From NCBI GenBank assembly GCA_000283575.1, contig AP012044.1:930001-994000 (forward strand): a DNA stretch of 64,000 nucleotides. Reading direction: 5' to 3'. The DNA is from Oscillibacter valericigenes Sjm18-20. Its GTDB lineage: Bacteria; Bacillota; Clostridia; Oscillospirales; Oscillospiraceae. The translations under genes and the position numbers were made by a program. The notes below the pieces were generated by a model that saw only the letters and a program-made list of their open reading frames with translations, had not been told where the DNA came from and ran no database searches. Positions 52,204 through 60,885 of the stretch are shown in pieces (within the stretch, counting starts at the first letter, position 1; the number at the start of each line of letters is the position of its first letter).

Positions 52204-53033
52204 AGCGATTCCTCCCCACTTACGCTGCCACGCTGACGGCCCGCGTCGGGCTGGAGGGAGCAGAGAAGGCCCGGAAAGAAGAGAATGCAGCCGCCGTAGA
52301 ACGCATCTGCGGCGAAGCCCAGTCCATCCGCCAGCGCGACCGCGCACAAAATGACTGTTCCTCCGGCAAGGAAAGAAAAGACCTGAGCGGAGCCGTCCCC
52401 AAATGCGAAGGAGGCCAGATGGAAAAAGGCAAGCGCGGCAAAGCCCAGGGCCAGCAGTTCCAGAGCGTAAGCTTCCGGCACCGGATTTGCAGAACGGGTC
52501 CGGTAGTCCAACACCAGCTGGAACACCAGCGCTGCGGGAGTGAACAGAAGCAGCGTCGGCGGCGCGGCCAGACGGTTGCGGGAGCGATGTCCCGCAGAGG
52601 CGGACAGAACAGCGGGAAGCAGGCACAGAGCGGAGAGGGCCGTCAGGACGCCGGAGATCAGGACGACCGCCGAAGGCAGCGGCCCGTCGGACGAAAAATC
52701 CGGAGAGCCGGAGAGAACGGACCACACCTGCGCCGCCCCGGAGAGGACCAGCAGAGTGATTCCGCCAACCAGCGGCGTGACGGCCCCCTGCACGGAAAAG
52801 ACGTCCTGAAACGGACGGGGATCCGGATGCCGGGACGGCAGACGGCGGACCATCAAAAAAAGAGCAGCACACAGAAAGACCAAAAGGATAAGCAACAGCC
52901 GCGCAGGGAGATCTCCGGGGATGGGCAGACCGGTGTCCGGCGAAAAGCCGGTGCGCTTCTGTACCAGACGCAGGAGAAAGGCGAGCCCGCCACCCGCCGC
53001 CGACAGTACAGTGAGGACCGTGGTGTTTTTCAT
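52200..53033 (-). CDS. Multi-pass membrane protein of unknown function
   Basis: The 277-residue protein has about seven hydrophobic helices and no recognised motif. GGAGG lies upstream of the ATG. It overlaps nrdG by 4 bases (the stop TGA lies in ATGA), so translational coupling with a ribonucleotide reductase activator is likely, though the reason is not clear. Its promoter probably lies in the palindrome at 53135-53163. Confidence 0.65.
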   Translation of the reverse strand: MKNTTVLTVLSAAGGGLAFLLRLVQKRTGFSPDTGLPIPGDLPARLLLILLVFLCAALFLMVRRLPSRHPDPRPFQDVFSVQGAVTPLVGGITLLVLSGAAQVWSVLSGSPDFSSDGPLPSAVVLISGVLTALSALCLLPAVLSASAGHRSRNRLAAPPTLLLFTPAALVFQLVLDYRTRSANPVPEAYALELLALGFAALAFFHLASFAFGDGSAQVFSFLAGGTVILCAVALADGLGFAADAFYGGCILFFPGLLCSLQPDAGRQRGSVSGEESL

Positions 53034-53112
53034 GATGTAGTTCAGCCTCCGAAGCCGAAGCGTAAAGCGCCCGGCATAATCTCAAAATTTGCACGGCAGG
53101 CACCGCCCGCCG

Positions 53113-53185
53113 TTGTGGCAGCTTGATTTTATGCGTATAATAGCCGCACTGCGGCTATTATACCCCGGTGCTGAGCATTTGTCCA
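53113..53185. promoter_or_regulatory. Face-to-face promoters in a perfect palindrome
   Basis: GTATAATAGCCGCA (53135-53148) and its exact complement (53150-53163) are separated by one base. Each arm has TATAAT. The rightward -10 (53136-53141) has TTGTGG at 17 bp; the leftward -10 (53157-53162) has TGGACA at 17 bp. Two RNA polymerases could not occupy both. The rightward one points to spoIID and the leftward one to the membrane-protein/nrdG operon. Confidence 0.6.
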
Positions 53186-53265
53186 CTCCGCGCCGCGGGG
53201 AACGAGACCCCTCTGATCTGCGGACAGACTCTCCCGGCGACAGAGTTGCTACCTGGGAAAATCCG

Positions 53266-53362
53266 TGATACAATCATCAAATACGACAATTTTTGCGGAG
53301 GTCTTTTTTTGGACTGCGGCGCATAGAATGAAAAATCGGTGCGGTGCGCGCTGATACAATCA
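53266..53362 (+). repeat. Two TGATACAATCA copies upstream of spoIID
   Basis: TGATACAATCA occurs at 53266-53276 and 53352-53362. Each contains GATACAAT, one base from the sigma-E -10 consensus CATACAAT. The first also gives TTGCTA-N17-TACAAT for sigma-A. The inverted core TGAT-ACA-ATCA could instead bind a regulator. Confidence 0.35.
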
Positions 53363-53451
53363 GCACTTCCTCAAAAATGTACAGGCTGTCGGAAAGGCGT
53401 GATGCATACGCAGGTCCTTTTGAATGACGGTTTCAGGAAAGGAAAAACGCG

Positions 53452-54465
53452 ATGAAACGGTATCTGGGAGTCTCGGTCGTCCTGCTGTGTCTTCTCTTTT
53501 TGCTGCCGCTGGCTACCGTGGTGACCCACGTGGTCCGGCGGGAGGCGGAAGCGGAGCCGGAGGGAGAGGAAGAGGCAAAAATAGAGCTTCTGCCGCCGGG
53601 GGAAACCGACGGGTCCTACACCATTCGGGTTCTGCTGGGGGATCAGGTGGAGACCATGACCATGGGGGAATACCTGCAGGGGGTAGTGCGGGCGGAGATG
53701 CCCGCATCCTTTGAGCAGCAGGCCCTGTGTGCCCAGGCGGTGGCGGCGCGGACCTATACCTTATATAAAATGGCCACCGGCGGGAACCACGGCGACGTGG
53801 CCGATGTCTGCGGCAACCCCACCTGCTGTCAGGCATATTTGGACAAGGAGACCGCCGCTGGCAACTGGGGGGACCGGGCGGAGAATTATGAGGCGAAGGT
53901 GGAAAACGCCGTCTCTCTCACCGACGGACAGACCATCCTGTACGAAGGCCAGCCAATTCTGGCGGTGTTTCATTCTTCCTCCGCAGGGCAGACGAAAAAT
54001 TCCGGCGAGGTGTGGACCGGCGACCTGCCCTATCTCCAGAGCGTCTCCAGCCCGGAGGGATCGGGTGTCCCCAATTATTACAGCCGGGCGGAGTTCACGC
54101 CGGAGGAATTCAAGAAGCTTTTTTTGGCGGCGCATCCGGAGGCGAACCTGTCCGGCTCTGCGGACGGCTGGATCGGGGAGCGAAAGGTCAGCGAGGACGG
54201 CAACGTGGACTCTGTCACCGTGGGCGGCGTCAGCGTCCGGGGTACGCAGATGCGGACGATCTTCTCCCTGCGCTCAACTACCTTTGAAACGGAGGTTCAG
54301 GATGGAAATATCGTCTTCTTTGTCACCGGGTATGGCCACGGCGTGGGTATGAGCCAGTACGGCGCGCAGCAGATGGCAAAGGACGGCAGCGACTGGAAGG
54401 AGATCATCACCCATTACTATACCGGCGTCACCGTGGCAGTATACACGCCGGAGTCCCTCAGCTGA
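53452..54465 (+). CDS. spoIID: Stage II sporulation protein D (lytic transglycosylase)
   Basis: SpoIID cleaves peptidoglycan during engulfment of the forespore, with SpoIIM and SpoIIP. The 337-residue protein has an N-terminal membrane anchor (about 5-28) and the SpoIID domain: MTMGEYLQGVVRAEMPASFE (catalytic glutamate), ALCAQAVAARTYTLYKM, HSSSAGQTKNSGEVW, FFVTGYGHGVGMSQYGAQQM and ITHYYTGV. AGGAAAGGA lies upstream of the ATG. Tandem sigma-E-like sequences are at 53266 and 53352. It ends at a strong terminator shared with the ABC operon. Confidence 0.94.
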   Translation: MKRYLGVSVVLLCLLFLLPLATVVTHVVRREAEAEPEGEEEAKIELLPPGETDGSYTIRVLLGDQVETMTMGEYLQGVVRAEMPASFEQQALCAQAVAARTYTLYKMATGGNHGDVADVCGNPTCCQAYLDKETAAGNWGDRAENYEAKVENAVSLTDGQTILYEGQPILAVFHSSSAGQTKNSGEVWTGDLPYLQSVSSPEGSGVPNYYSRAEFTPEEFKKLFLAAHPEANLSGSADGWIGERKVSEDGNVDSVTVGGVSVRGTQMRTIFSLRSTTFETEVQDGNIVFFVTGYGHGVGMSQYGAQQMAKDGSDWKEIITHYYTGVTVAVYTPESLS

Positions 54466-54502
54466 CCGCCGGGAGCGGCCGGAACCCCCGGCACTTTTTA
54501 AT

Positions 54503-54562
54503 AGAATGAAGCCCCTCCGCCTTCTGTGAAGAGGAAAGACGGAGGGGCTTCATTCTGCCTTT
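54503..54562. terminator. Bidirectional terminator between spoIID and the ABC transporter
   Basis: AGAATGAAGCCCCTCCG and its complement form a perfect 17-bp stem around a 20-base loop that includes a small CTTC/GAAG hairpin. The right side is followed by a T run and the left by ATTAAAAAG. Confidence 0.85.
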
Positions 54563-54572
54563 TTTGCGGAGC

Positions 54573-55313
54573 TCAGACGCTGCGGAAGCGGGAGAGAAAA
54601 TCCCTGGTTTCCTGCCTTTGGGGATTGCCGAACAGCTCGCCCGCCGTGCCCTCCTCACAGATAATGCCCTGGTTCATGTAGACCACATGGCTGCTGACAT
54701 CCCGGGCAAAGGCCATTTCGTGAGTCACCACCAGCATGGTCATCCCCTCCTGGGCAAGTATCTGCATGACCGCGAGCACCTCACCCACCATCTCCGGGTC
54801 CAGTGCAGAGGTGGGCTCGTCGAACAAAAGCACCTCCGGATTCATAGCCAGAGCCCGGGCAATTGCCACCCGCTGCTTCTGGCCGCCCGAAAGCTGGCGG
54901 GGTCTGGCGTTGATATAGGGTCCCATGCCCACGCGGTCCAGATATTTCAGGGCGGCGGCGCGGGCTTCCTCCTGACTCTTTTTCAACACCTTTATCTGGC
55001 CCACCATGCAGTTTTTCAGTACGGTCATGTTGTTGAACAGGTTGAAAGACTGAAACACCATTCCCACGTGAGAGCGGTAAGCCGCGGCGTTCACGCCCCG
55101 GTCCGCCACATTTTTTCCGTGGTAGAGGATCTCTCCGGAAGTGGGAGTCTCCAGCAGATTGATACACCGCAGAAGGGTGGACTTGCCGGAACCGGAGGCC
55201 CCGATGATGGAGGTCACGTCGCCCTTTTCCACGGTGAAATCGATGTCCCGCAAGACTTCATGACTGCCGAAGGCCTTGCCGAGATGCCGGATCTCCAAAA
55301 TCCTCTCACCCAT
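54573..55313 (-). CDS. Amino-acid ABC transporter ATP-binding protein (lysine, by context)
   Basis: The start at [13 protein letters not shown] gives 246 residues, with GAGGAG 9 bases upstream; an ATG 21 bases earlier lies inside the permease gene. The ATPase has Walker A ([12 protein letters not shown]), Q-loop VFQSFNLF, signature [18 protein letters not shown], Walker B ([12 protein letters not shown]) and switch histidine VVTHEM. It is of the GlnQ/HisP type. The operon has a lysine riboswitch, so it probably powers lysine import. Confidence 0.93.
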   Translation of the reverse strand: MGERILEIRHLGKAFGSHEVLRDIDFTVEKGDVTSIIGASGSGKSTLLRCINLLETPTSGEILYHGKNVADRGVNAAAYRSHVGMVFQSFNLFNNMTVLKNCMVGQIKVLKKSQEEARAAALKYLDRVGMGPYINARPRQLSGGQKQRVAIARALAMNPEVLLFDEPTSALDPEMVGEVLAVMQILAQEGMTMLVVTHEMAFARDVSSHVVYMNQGIICEEGTAGELFGNPQRQETRDFLSRFRSV

Positions 55314-55314
55314 G

Positions 55315-56205
55315 TCAGCGGTCTCCTCTCGCATTGAAGTTCCGGTCCTCGAGGGATTGCTCGAGATTATCCCGGTATTCCTTGCTGTGCTCGTCGAAGT
55401 TGCTGCCCTTGGCCGGATTCTTATAGGTCCCGGCAGTCATGGTCAGAGCGTCGGACTGAACCAGCTCATAGCTGTCGGAGCCATCCATCAGCTTTTCCAC
55501 CAACCGCAGAATGAACGAGGCAATCAGCGTCATGGTGAGATAGCCCGCCATTTCAATGGTGGCGGAGGGAAAGTAGGTGAATGTGGCCCCGGCCACCGCC
55601 TTGTGAGCGGCAAAAAAGTCGGTGAAACCGATGATGAACATGACGGAGGTATCCTTAATATTGATGATGAAGTTGTTGCCGATCTGGGGCATGATATTCC
55701 GCAGGGCCTGGGGCAGGATCACGCTGATCATGGTCTGGAAGTGGGTCATGCCGATGGCCTTGGCCCCCTCCGTCTGACCGGGGTCGACGGAGAGAATACC
55801 GCCCCGGACGGACTCAGCCATGTACGCGCCGGTATTGATGGAAACCACCAGAATGGAAACCGTCCAGATATTGTCGAACCGGACGGTGTTATTGGTGAAG
55901 TACGGGAGTCCATAGTAAATGAACACGGCCTGCAAAATCATGGGCGTACCCCGGAAAACCTCGATGTAGACCCGGAGAATGACCCGAATCAGTCCCAGGA
56001 AAAACCGCTTTGCGGGGTGGTCGGTTCTGGCGTGGGGGACGGTCTGCAAAATGCCGCAGGCAAGGCCGATGACGCAACCGATCACGGTCGCGATAATAGC
56101 CAGCACCAGCGTACGGCCCATGCCGCAAAAATAGTTTACGAAGCCGTATTTGGCCCAGAGGGCCGCGATGTCGGCGGCCAGCTGTGGAAATTTCGACCAG
56201 TCCAT
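55315..56205 (-). CDS. Amino-acid ABC transporter permease (lysine, by context)
   Basis: The 296-residue protein has about five membrane helices and the EAA loop, [20 protein letters not shown], of polar amino-acid permeases (HisM/GlnP group). [19 protein letters not shown] and [12 protein letters not shown] are other family blocks. A charged C-terminal tail of about 45 residues is longer than usual. It lies one base upstream of the ATP-binding protein gene and 54 bases downstream of the binding protein gene. Confidence 0.92.
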   Translation of the reverse strand: MDWSKFPQLAADIAALWAKYGFVNYFCGMGRTLVLAIIATVIGCVIGLACGILQTVPHARTDHPAKRFFLGLIRVILRVYIEVFRGTPMILQAVFIYYGLPYFTNNTVRFDNIWTVSILVVSINTGAYMAESVRGGILSVDPGQTEGAKAIGMTHFQTMISVILPQALRNIMPQIGNNFIINIKDTSVMFIIGFTDFFAAHKAVAGATFTYFPSATIEMAGYLTMTLIASFILRLVEKLMDGSDSYELVQSDALTMTAGTYKNPAKGSNFDEHSKEYRDNLEQSLEDRNFNARGDR

Positions 56206-56259
56206 AAAAGTTCCCTCACTCCCTCAGATTTTAGACGATGCGTTCAGGATGGAAGACGC

Positions 56260-57162
56260 TCAGCCGCCGATGGGCTGCACCGCGACGGCCTGCTTCATGA
56301 GAGCGTTGAAATCGTCGGCGGTCATGGTGGACAAAACGGAGTTCAGCGCGTCCTTCAGCGCGGTGTTGCCCTTCATGACGGAGATACCGATGTTCACGTC
56401 CTCGTTGGAGACCTGGAAGTCATCGCCGGAGCCGGAGAAGTCCAGCAGCTTGAAATCCGGATAGGCCACCAGAGCGCCCTGAGCGGTGGGCATGTCGGTG
56501 CATACAAAGTCCACTGAGCCGGTTTCCAGTGCCATCAGCATGGCCGGAGCGGACTCCGCAGCGGTCTGAATCTGGGCCCCCTGAACTTGAGGCAGGCAGG
56601 TGTCATACCAGATGGTGCCCAACTGGCTGGTGCAGGTGCCGCCGGCGAGGTCACTCAAGCCCTTGGCGTCTGCGAAGGCGCTGTCGCCTTTGGTCAGGCA
56701 GATGATGGAGGCGTACAGGTACGGGCCGGCAAAATCCACCTGCTCTGCGCGCTCGGCGGTCATGGACTGGCCCGCAATGACGGCGTCCACCGTGCCGGAC
56801 TGAACAGCGGGAATCAGGGAATCCCACTCCAGACGGACCACTTCCAGCTGCCAGCCGTTGGCCTGACACAGCTTTTGGGCCATCATGACGTCATAGCCAT
56901 TGGCGTACTCGTTGGAGTCCTTGATGGGAACGGCACCGTTGGAGTCGTCGGGTTGGGACCAGTTATAGGGCGCGTAGGCGCACTCCATGGCAACGGTCAG
57001 CACGCCGTCCTCCACACCGGTGGGGACCGTCTGCGCACTGGAAGACGCGGAGGAACCGGAAGACGCGGAAGAGCCGGAGGACGCGGAAGAACCGGAGCTG
57101 CCGCAGGCGGCCAGAGAGGCGGTCATGGCCAGGGCCATGGCAAGAGCAAAAAACTTCTTCAT
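56260..57162 (-). CDS. Amino-acid-binding lipoprotein of the ABC transporter (lysine, by context)
   Basis: The start at MKKFFALAMALAM, after AAAGGAAG, gives 300 residues. A lipoprotein signal ends in LAACGSSGSS, with the lipid cysteine at about residue 20, followed by a short SGSSAS repeat. The periplasmic-type fold shows the SBP_bac_3 pattern (LTVAMECAYAPYNWSQPDDS, GYDVMMAQKLCQANGWQLEV, VDAVIAGQSMTAERAEQVDF). It is first in the operon and directly behind the lysine riboswitch, so its ligand is probably lysine. Confidence 0.9.
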   Translation of the reverse strand: MKKFFALAMALAMTASLAACGSSGSSASSGSSASSGSSASSSAQTVPTGVEDGVLTVAMECAYAPYNWSQPDDSNGAVPIKDSNEYANGYDVMMAQKLCQANGWQLEVVRLEWDSLIPAVQSGTVDAVIAGQSMTAERAEQVDFAGPYLYASIICLTKGDSAFADAKGLSDLAGGTCTSQLGTIWYDTCLPQVQGAQIQTAAESAPAMLMALETGSVDFVCTDMPTAQGALVAYPDFKLLDFSGSGDDFQVSNEDVNIGISVMKGNTALKDALNSVLSTMTADDFNALMKQAVAVQPIGG

Positions 57163-57236
57163 GAGATTACTTCCTTTCAATTGTGCTTTTTACGGCGAAA
57201 ATCCAGATGCTGCCCTCAGCGCCGCGGCAGAGGGAA

Positions 57237-57273
57237 GCAAAAAAACGGACCGCTTTGACGCAAAGCGGTCCGT
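57237..57273 (-). terminator. Regulated terminator of the lysine riboswitch
   Basis: ACGGACCGCTTTG and its perfect complement (CAAAGCGGTCCGT) flank CGT, followed leftward by seven Ts. It lies between the aptamer and the binding-protein gene, the place expected for the expression platform. Confidence 0.9.
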
Positions 57274-57307
57274 GGAAAAAACAGGCTATGGCACCTGATT
57301 CAGCCAT

Positions 57308-57466
57308 CGATAGCGCTTCACAAAAAATGTGACAGTCCGACGGGTATTCCCCGACAGCCCAGGTATCTCGGAGCAGGCAGCTCCGAAACCCTTCGGCGAT
57401 GTCCCCTTTCCCGCGCCGGCTGCCTGCCGGCTGCTCGCGGTACTGATGAACCTCGCGCCTCTATCT
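57308..57466 (-). promoter_or_regulatory. Lysine riboswitch (L-box)
   Basis: Read leftward, the RNA has the conserved lysine-element blocks: GATAGAGGCGCGAGGTTC, AGTACC, AAAGGGGACATCGCCGAAGG, CTGGGCTGTC, GACTGTCAC and a closing GCTATC that pairs with GATAG to form P1. Known L-box RNAs share GATAGAGGxGCGA, AGGGGAxxxTCGCCGAA and GGCTGTC. Lysine binding should favour the terminator at 57237-57273 and shut off the transporter. Confidence 0.92.
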
Positions 57467-57486
57467 GAGCGATCCAATTTTTTTGT

Positions 57487-57515
57487 ATCCTATCACGATG
57501 AGGGTGTGCTGTCAA
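57487..57515 (-). promoter_or_regulatory. Promoter of the lysine transporter operon
   Basis: On the minus strand a perfect TTGACA and TAGGAT are separated by 17 bp, about 20 bases upstream of the riboswitch. Confidence 0.8.
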
Positions 57516-57614
57516 CTGTGTATCTTGATTTTTGTGTAAAACTTTATTATTTGCGGAATCGGTCAGGAAGATGTTGGGACATTTGCTTTTTGCAGAGTTA
57601 TTTTTAAAAAATCC

Positions 57615-57643
57615 TTTTCAAATTCGGAAGAAAATGGTATAGT
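57615..57643 (+). promoter_or_regulatory. Promoter of the PAP2-EAL operon
   Basis: TTTTCA and TATAGT are separated by 17 bp, 61 bases before the PAP2 start. It is divergent from the lysine operon promoter. Confidence 0.6.
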
Positions 57644-57704
57644 GAAATGCAAAGTGTTATCCGGCGAAGTGGGTCTTATGCCCCCATACGGAAGAGGTAT
57701 GTGC

Positions 57705-58265
57705 GTGAGGACTTTTGAATTCGGCATTTTGAATTGGATACAGGCGAACTGTCGAACGGACTTCCTGGATACGGTGATGCCGTTTGCCAGCGCACTGTGT
57801 AACCACGGGGAAGTCTGGATCGCGCTGGCGGTAATTTTGCTTTTGACCAGGAGGTACCGGCGAACCGGCGTGGTGCTGGCGCTGGCACTGATTCTGGACG
57901 GACTTTGCTGCAATGTGATCCTCAAGCCGTTGATCGCGCGGGTGCGTCCCTGCGACGTGAACGCGGCGGTGGAGCTTCTGGTTTCCAGACCGACAGACTG
58001 GTCGTTTCCCTCCGGACATACGGCGGCGTCCTTTGCCGCGGTGGGGGCTTTGCTGACGGAGAAACGCCGGCTGTGGAAACCGGCGTTTATTTTGGCGGTG
58101 TTGATTGCCTTCTCCCGGCTGTATCTGTATCTTCACTGGCCCAGCGATGTACTGGCGGGAGCTATATTGGGGACGGTGCTGGGGTTCGCGGCCGGTCGGC
58201 TGACGCGGTGGGTAGAAAAGAAAACGGGACGAGCCCGCCCTGTTGGAAGAGAGGGAGAAACGTGA
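57705..58265 (+). CDS. PAP2-type lipid phosphatase
   Basis: A GTG 7 bases after AGAGG is the likely start and gives 186 residues; an ATG two codons earlier lies too close to that site. All three PAP2 motifs are present: KPLIARVRP, SFPSGHTAAS and SRLYLYLHWPSDVLAG, with about five membrane helices. Such proteins dephosphorylate undecaprenyl-pyrophosphate or phosphatidate. It overlaps the next gene by 4 bases (GTGA). Confidence 0.9.
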   Translation: MRTFEFGILNWIQANCRTDFLDTVMPFASALCNHGEVWIALAVILLLTRRYRRTGVVLALALILDGLCCNVILKPLIARVRPCDVNAAVELLVSRPTDWSFPSGHTAASFAAVGALLTEKRRLWKPAFILAVLIAFSRLYLYLHWPSDVLAGAILGTVLGFAAGRLTRWVEKKTGRARPVGREGET

Positions 58266-60793
58266 AAGACGCGTGGGACAAACAGAAGATCCTGCTGGTG
58301 GACGGCAACAGCGGGCGTCGCCAGAAAATGGCCGGGGTCCTGCAGAGCGTGTTCCATGTGACGCTGGCACTGGACGGGGAGATGGCGGTGGATATCCTGC
58401 GCGGATGTCAGGACTTTGCGGCGATTATATTGCAGTGCCATCTGTTTGACTTCAACGGGTTTGACGTAATGAACTACCTCCATACGAACCGGACTCTGAT
58501 GGCTATTCCCATGATTGCCATGGGGGCGCCGGAGGATGAACTGAAAGCACTCTCCCTTGGGGCGGTGGCGTTTATCGATCAGACCAAGGATCCCCATCTG
58601 GTCTCCTATCAGGTGCAGAATCTGGTGGGCCGCATTTGGAATGACCGGGACTGCGACATGCTGACCGGCGTTTTGCAGTGGGAGCCGTTTTTGAAGAAGG
58701 CTCGGGATCTGCTGGAACAGGCAGAGCAGGACAGTCGGCCTCAGCAGTGGTCCATGGCCTTTTTAAATGTGGATCGTTTTAAAGTATTCAACGACCTTTT
58801 TGGCCGGACAATGGGGGATCAGCTCCTGCGGAATCTGGCGGCAAGGCTGACCCTGCTGAAAGGCGTGGCCTGCGTGGGCCGAGTGGGCGGGGATCGGTTT
58901 GTGCTGTTGTGCCGCATGGAGGAACTGGACCTGAGCCGTTTCAACCGGCTGGGGCCGGAGCTGATGCACCGCCTGCATTTGAAATACGGGCTGCACATTT
59001 GCTGCGGCATTTATGAGATCGACGATCTGACGCTTCCAGTGGGGGAGATATGCGACCGTGCGCAGATCGCCCAGGAGATGATCTCCGGCCGGAGTGATCA
59101 GAACGTTGCGCTCTATGACGAGGAGCTACGCCGCAGCCTGCGCTGGGAGCAGGAGGTGTCTTCCCAGATGTACGAGGCGCTGGAGCAGGGCCAGTTTCAG
59201 GTCTATCTCCAACCCATCTTCAGTTTATCGTCCAACGCGCCGGTGTCGGCGGAGGCGCTGGTGCGCTGGATTCACCCGGAGCGGGGACTGATCCCGCCCA
59301 ATCAGTTCATTCCTGTTTTTGAGCGAAACGGCTTTATCACCCGCTTGGACCAATACGTCTGGGAAAGGGTATTCCAATATCTGGCGGAGTTCAAGGCGGC
59401 GGGCTATCCGACTTTGACGATTTCTGCCAATATGTCCAGACTTGACATTTACAATGCAGATGTGTGCAGTCTGCTGACAAACATGGCGAAAAAGTACGGG
59501 ATTAACCCCGCCGCTTTCCACATTGAGGTGACGGAGAGCGCCTATATGGATGATTCCCAGCAGATGCTGGATCTGACGAAGCAGTTGAACACGGCGGGTT
59601 TTGCTGTGTTGCTCGATGACTTTGGCAGCGGATATTCCTCTTTGAATATGCTGATGAATATGACGGTATCCACTCTGAAGCTGGACATGGGGTTTGTTCG
59701 GAGCGTCGGCAGCGACGAGCGGACGAACTGCGTGGTCAACAGCATTGTGCGCATGGCAAAGTGGCTGGAGATGGGCGTGGTGGCCGAGGGGGTGGAGACG
59801 CAGGCTCATATCGACTACCTGCGTTCCGTCGGCTGTGACCGGGTGCAGGGATACTACTTCTCCCGGCCTGTTTCCAAGAGTGATTTCATATGCCTGCTGG
59901 AGCGCTATCAGGGGGTTCCTGCCCAGGAGGAACCGCGGGTCTTTGACAAGGCCGCGGATACTAGGGCGGTATGGGGCGCTGTAATGGCGTATGACCGGAT
60001 GATGCAGGGGCGGATGGACGCGGCGGCGCTTTACGAGCAGTTCGGCGATACGGTGGAAGTCCTGAGCGTGAATGACAGCTATTATGAACTGATGGAGAGC
60101 TCGCCGGAAATGCTGCTGCGAAGTAGCCAGCTGGCCACCGCGTGGCTGGCGGAAAAGGACCGTCCTCTGTTTTTACAAGCGCTGAATGCCGCTGCGGGAA
60201 CCGGGAAGCGGCAGGAACTGGTGATCCGGCGGTATATGGATGCCGACCGCATCAAGAATCTGATGGTCAGCATTTGTTATATGGGGCGTAAGGACAACCG
60301 AAAGCTGTTTTTGACCCTGTTCCGGGACATTTCCCGGCTGAAGCCGGCGCTGACGGCGGTGGAGGCTGTCCGGATGGCGGATACCGCATCCCCGGAGCCG
60401 CAGCGTCCTGATGGTTGCCGGAGCTGCCGCAAGCTGCTGATCGTGGAAGACAATCAGGTCAACCGGCTGGTTCTCAAAAGGATGCTTTCTCAGGAGTACA
60501 GTATTCTGGAAGCGGCCAATGGCAAGGCGGGACTGGATATTTTACATAGCGTGGAAAAGATCAAGGTGGTACTGCTGGATATCATTATGCCGATCATGGA
60601 CGGGTACGAATTCCTGCGAAAAAAGGCGCAGGACCCGGCGCTGCGGAATATTCCGGTTCTGGTGCTGTCTCAGTCGGAGAATCGCAACAGCGAGGAAAAG
60701 GCCCGGCAGCTGGGCGCCAGCGGCTTTGTGCGCAAGCCCTACGACCCGGAGAATCTGCGAAAAACGCTGGATTCGCTGGTGAAAGAAAATTGA
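58262..60793 (+). CDS. Signalling protein: receiver-like, degenerate GGDEF, EAL, PAS-like, receiver
   Basis: A GTG 7 bases after GAGGGAG, overlapping the PAP2 stop, gives 843 residues. The order is: a receiver-like domain (about 8-125) without the phospho-acceptor pattern (DG and a C/H in place of the acidic residues), a GGDEF domain reading VGGDRFVLL (about 140-290), an EAL domain (about 305-540) with SAEALVRW, EVTES, DDFGSGYSSL and EGVET, a PAS-like region (about 570-690), and an intact C-terminal receiver (VEDNQVNR, LLDIIMPIMDG, RKPYD). The EAL part should degrade cyclic-di-GMP while the GGDRF part is likely inactive. Confidence 0.88.
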   Translation: MKDAWDKQKILLVDGNSGRRQKMAGVLQSVFHVTLALDGEMAVDILRGCQDFAAIILQCHLFDFNGFDVMNYLHTNRTLMAIPMIAMGAPEDELKALSLGAVAFIDQTKDPHLVSYQVQNLVGRIWNDRDCDMLTGVLQWEPFLKKARDLLEQAEQDSRPQQWSMAFLNVDRFKVFNDLFGRTMGDQLLRNLAARLTLLKGVACVGRVGGDRFVLLCRMEELDLSRFNRLGPELMHRLHLKYGLHICCGIYEIDDLTLPVGEICDRAQIAQEMISGRSDQNVALYDEELRRSLRWEQEVSSQMYEALEQGQFQVYLQPIFSLSSNAPVSAEALVRWIHPERGLIPPNQFIPVFERNGFITRLDQYVWERVFQYLAEFKAAGYPTLTISANMSRLDIYNADVCSLLTNMAKKYGINPAAFHIEVTESAYMDDSQQMLDLTKQLNTAGFAVLLDDFGSGYSSLNMLMNMTVSTLKLDMGFVRSVGSDERTNCVVNSIVRMAKWLEMGVVAEGVETQAHIDYLRSVGCDRVQGYYFSRPVSKSDFICLLERYQGVPAQEEPRVFDKAADTRAVWGAVMAYDRMMQGRMDAAALYEQFGDTVEVLSVNDSYYELMESSPEMLLRSSQLATAWLAEKDRPLFLQALNAAAGTGKRQELVIRRYMDADRIKNLMVSICYMGRKDNRKLFLTLFRDISRLKPALTAVEAVRMADTASPEPQRPDGCRSCRKLLIVEDNQVNRLVLKRMLSQEYSILEAANGKAGLDILHSVEKIKVVLLDIIMPIMDGYEFLRKKAQDPALRNIPVLVLSQSENRNSEEKARQLGASGFVRKPYDPENLRKTLDSLVKEN

Positions 60794-60812
60794 AGAGAAG
60801 CTCCCCGGCTAC

Positions 60813-60843
60813 TCGCGGCGGCAAATTTGTCGCCGCGAATTTT
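60813..60843 (+). terminator. Intrinsic terminator after the EAL protein
   Basis: TCGCGGCGGCAAA and TTTGTCGCCGCGA pair with one G-U, followed by ATTTT. It lies 19 bases past the stop. Confidence 0.7.
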
Positions 60844-60885
60844 ACGGCTGCTGGCCGTATGTGAAGATCAAAGAGAGGGAACCTT

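Noticed and set aside
51505..53103. A 532-codon frame that joins nrdG to sequence upstream
   Set aside because: The first 300 codons are an out-of-frame reading of the membrane-protein gene at 52200-53033. nrdG starts at 52203 with its own ribosome-binding site.
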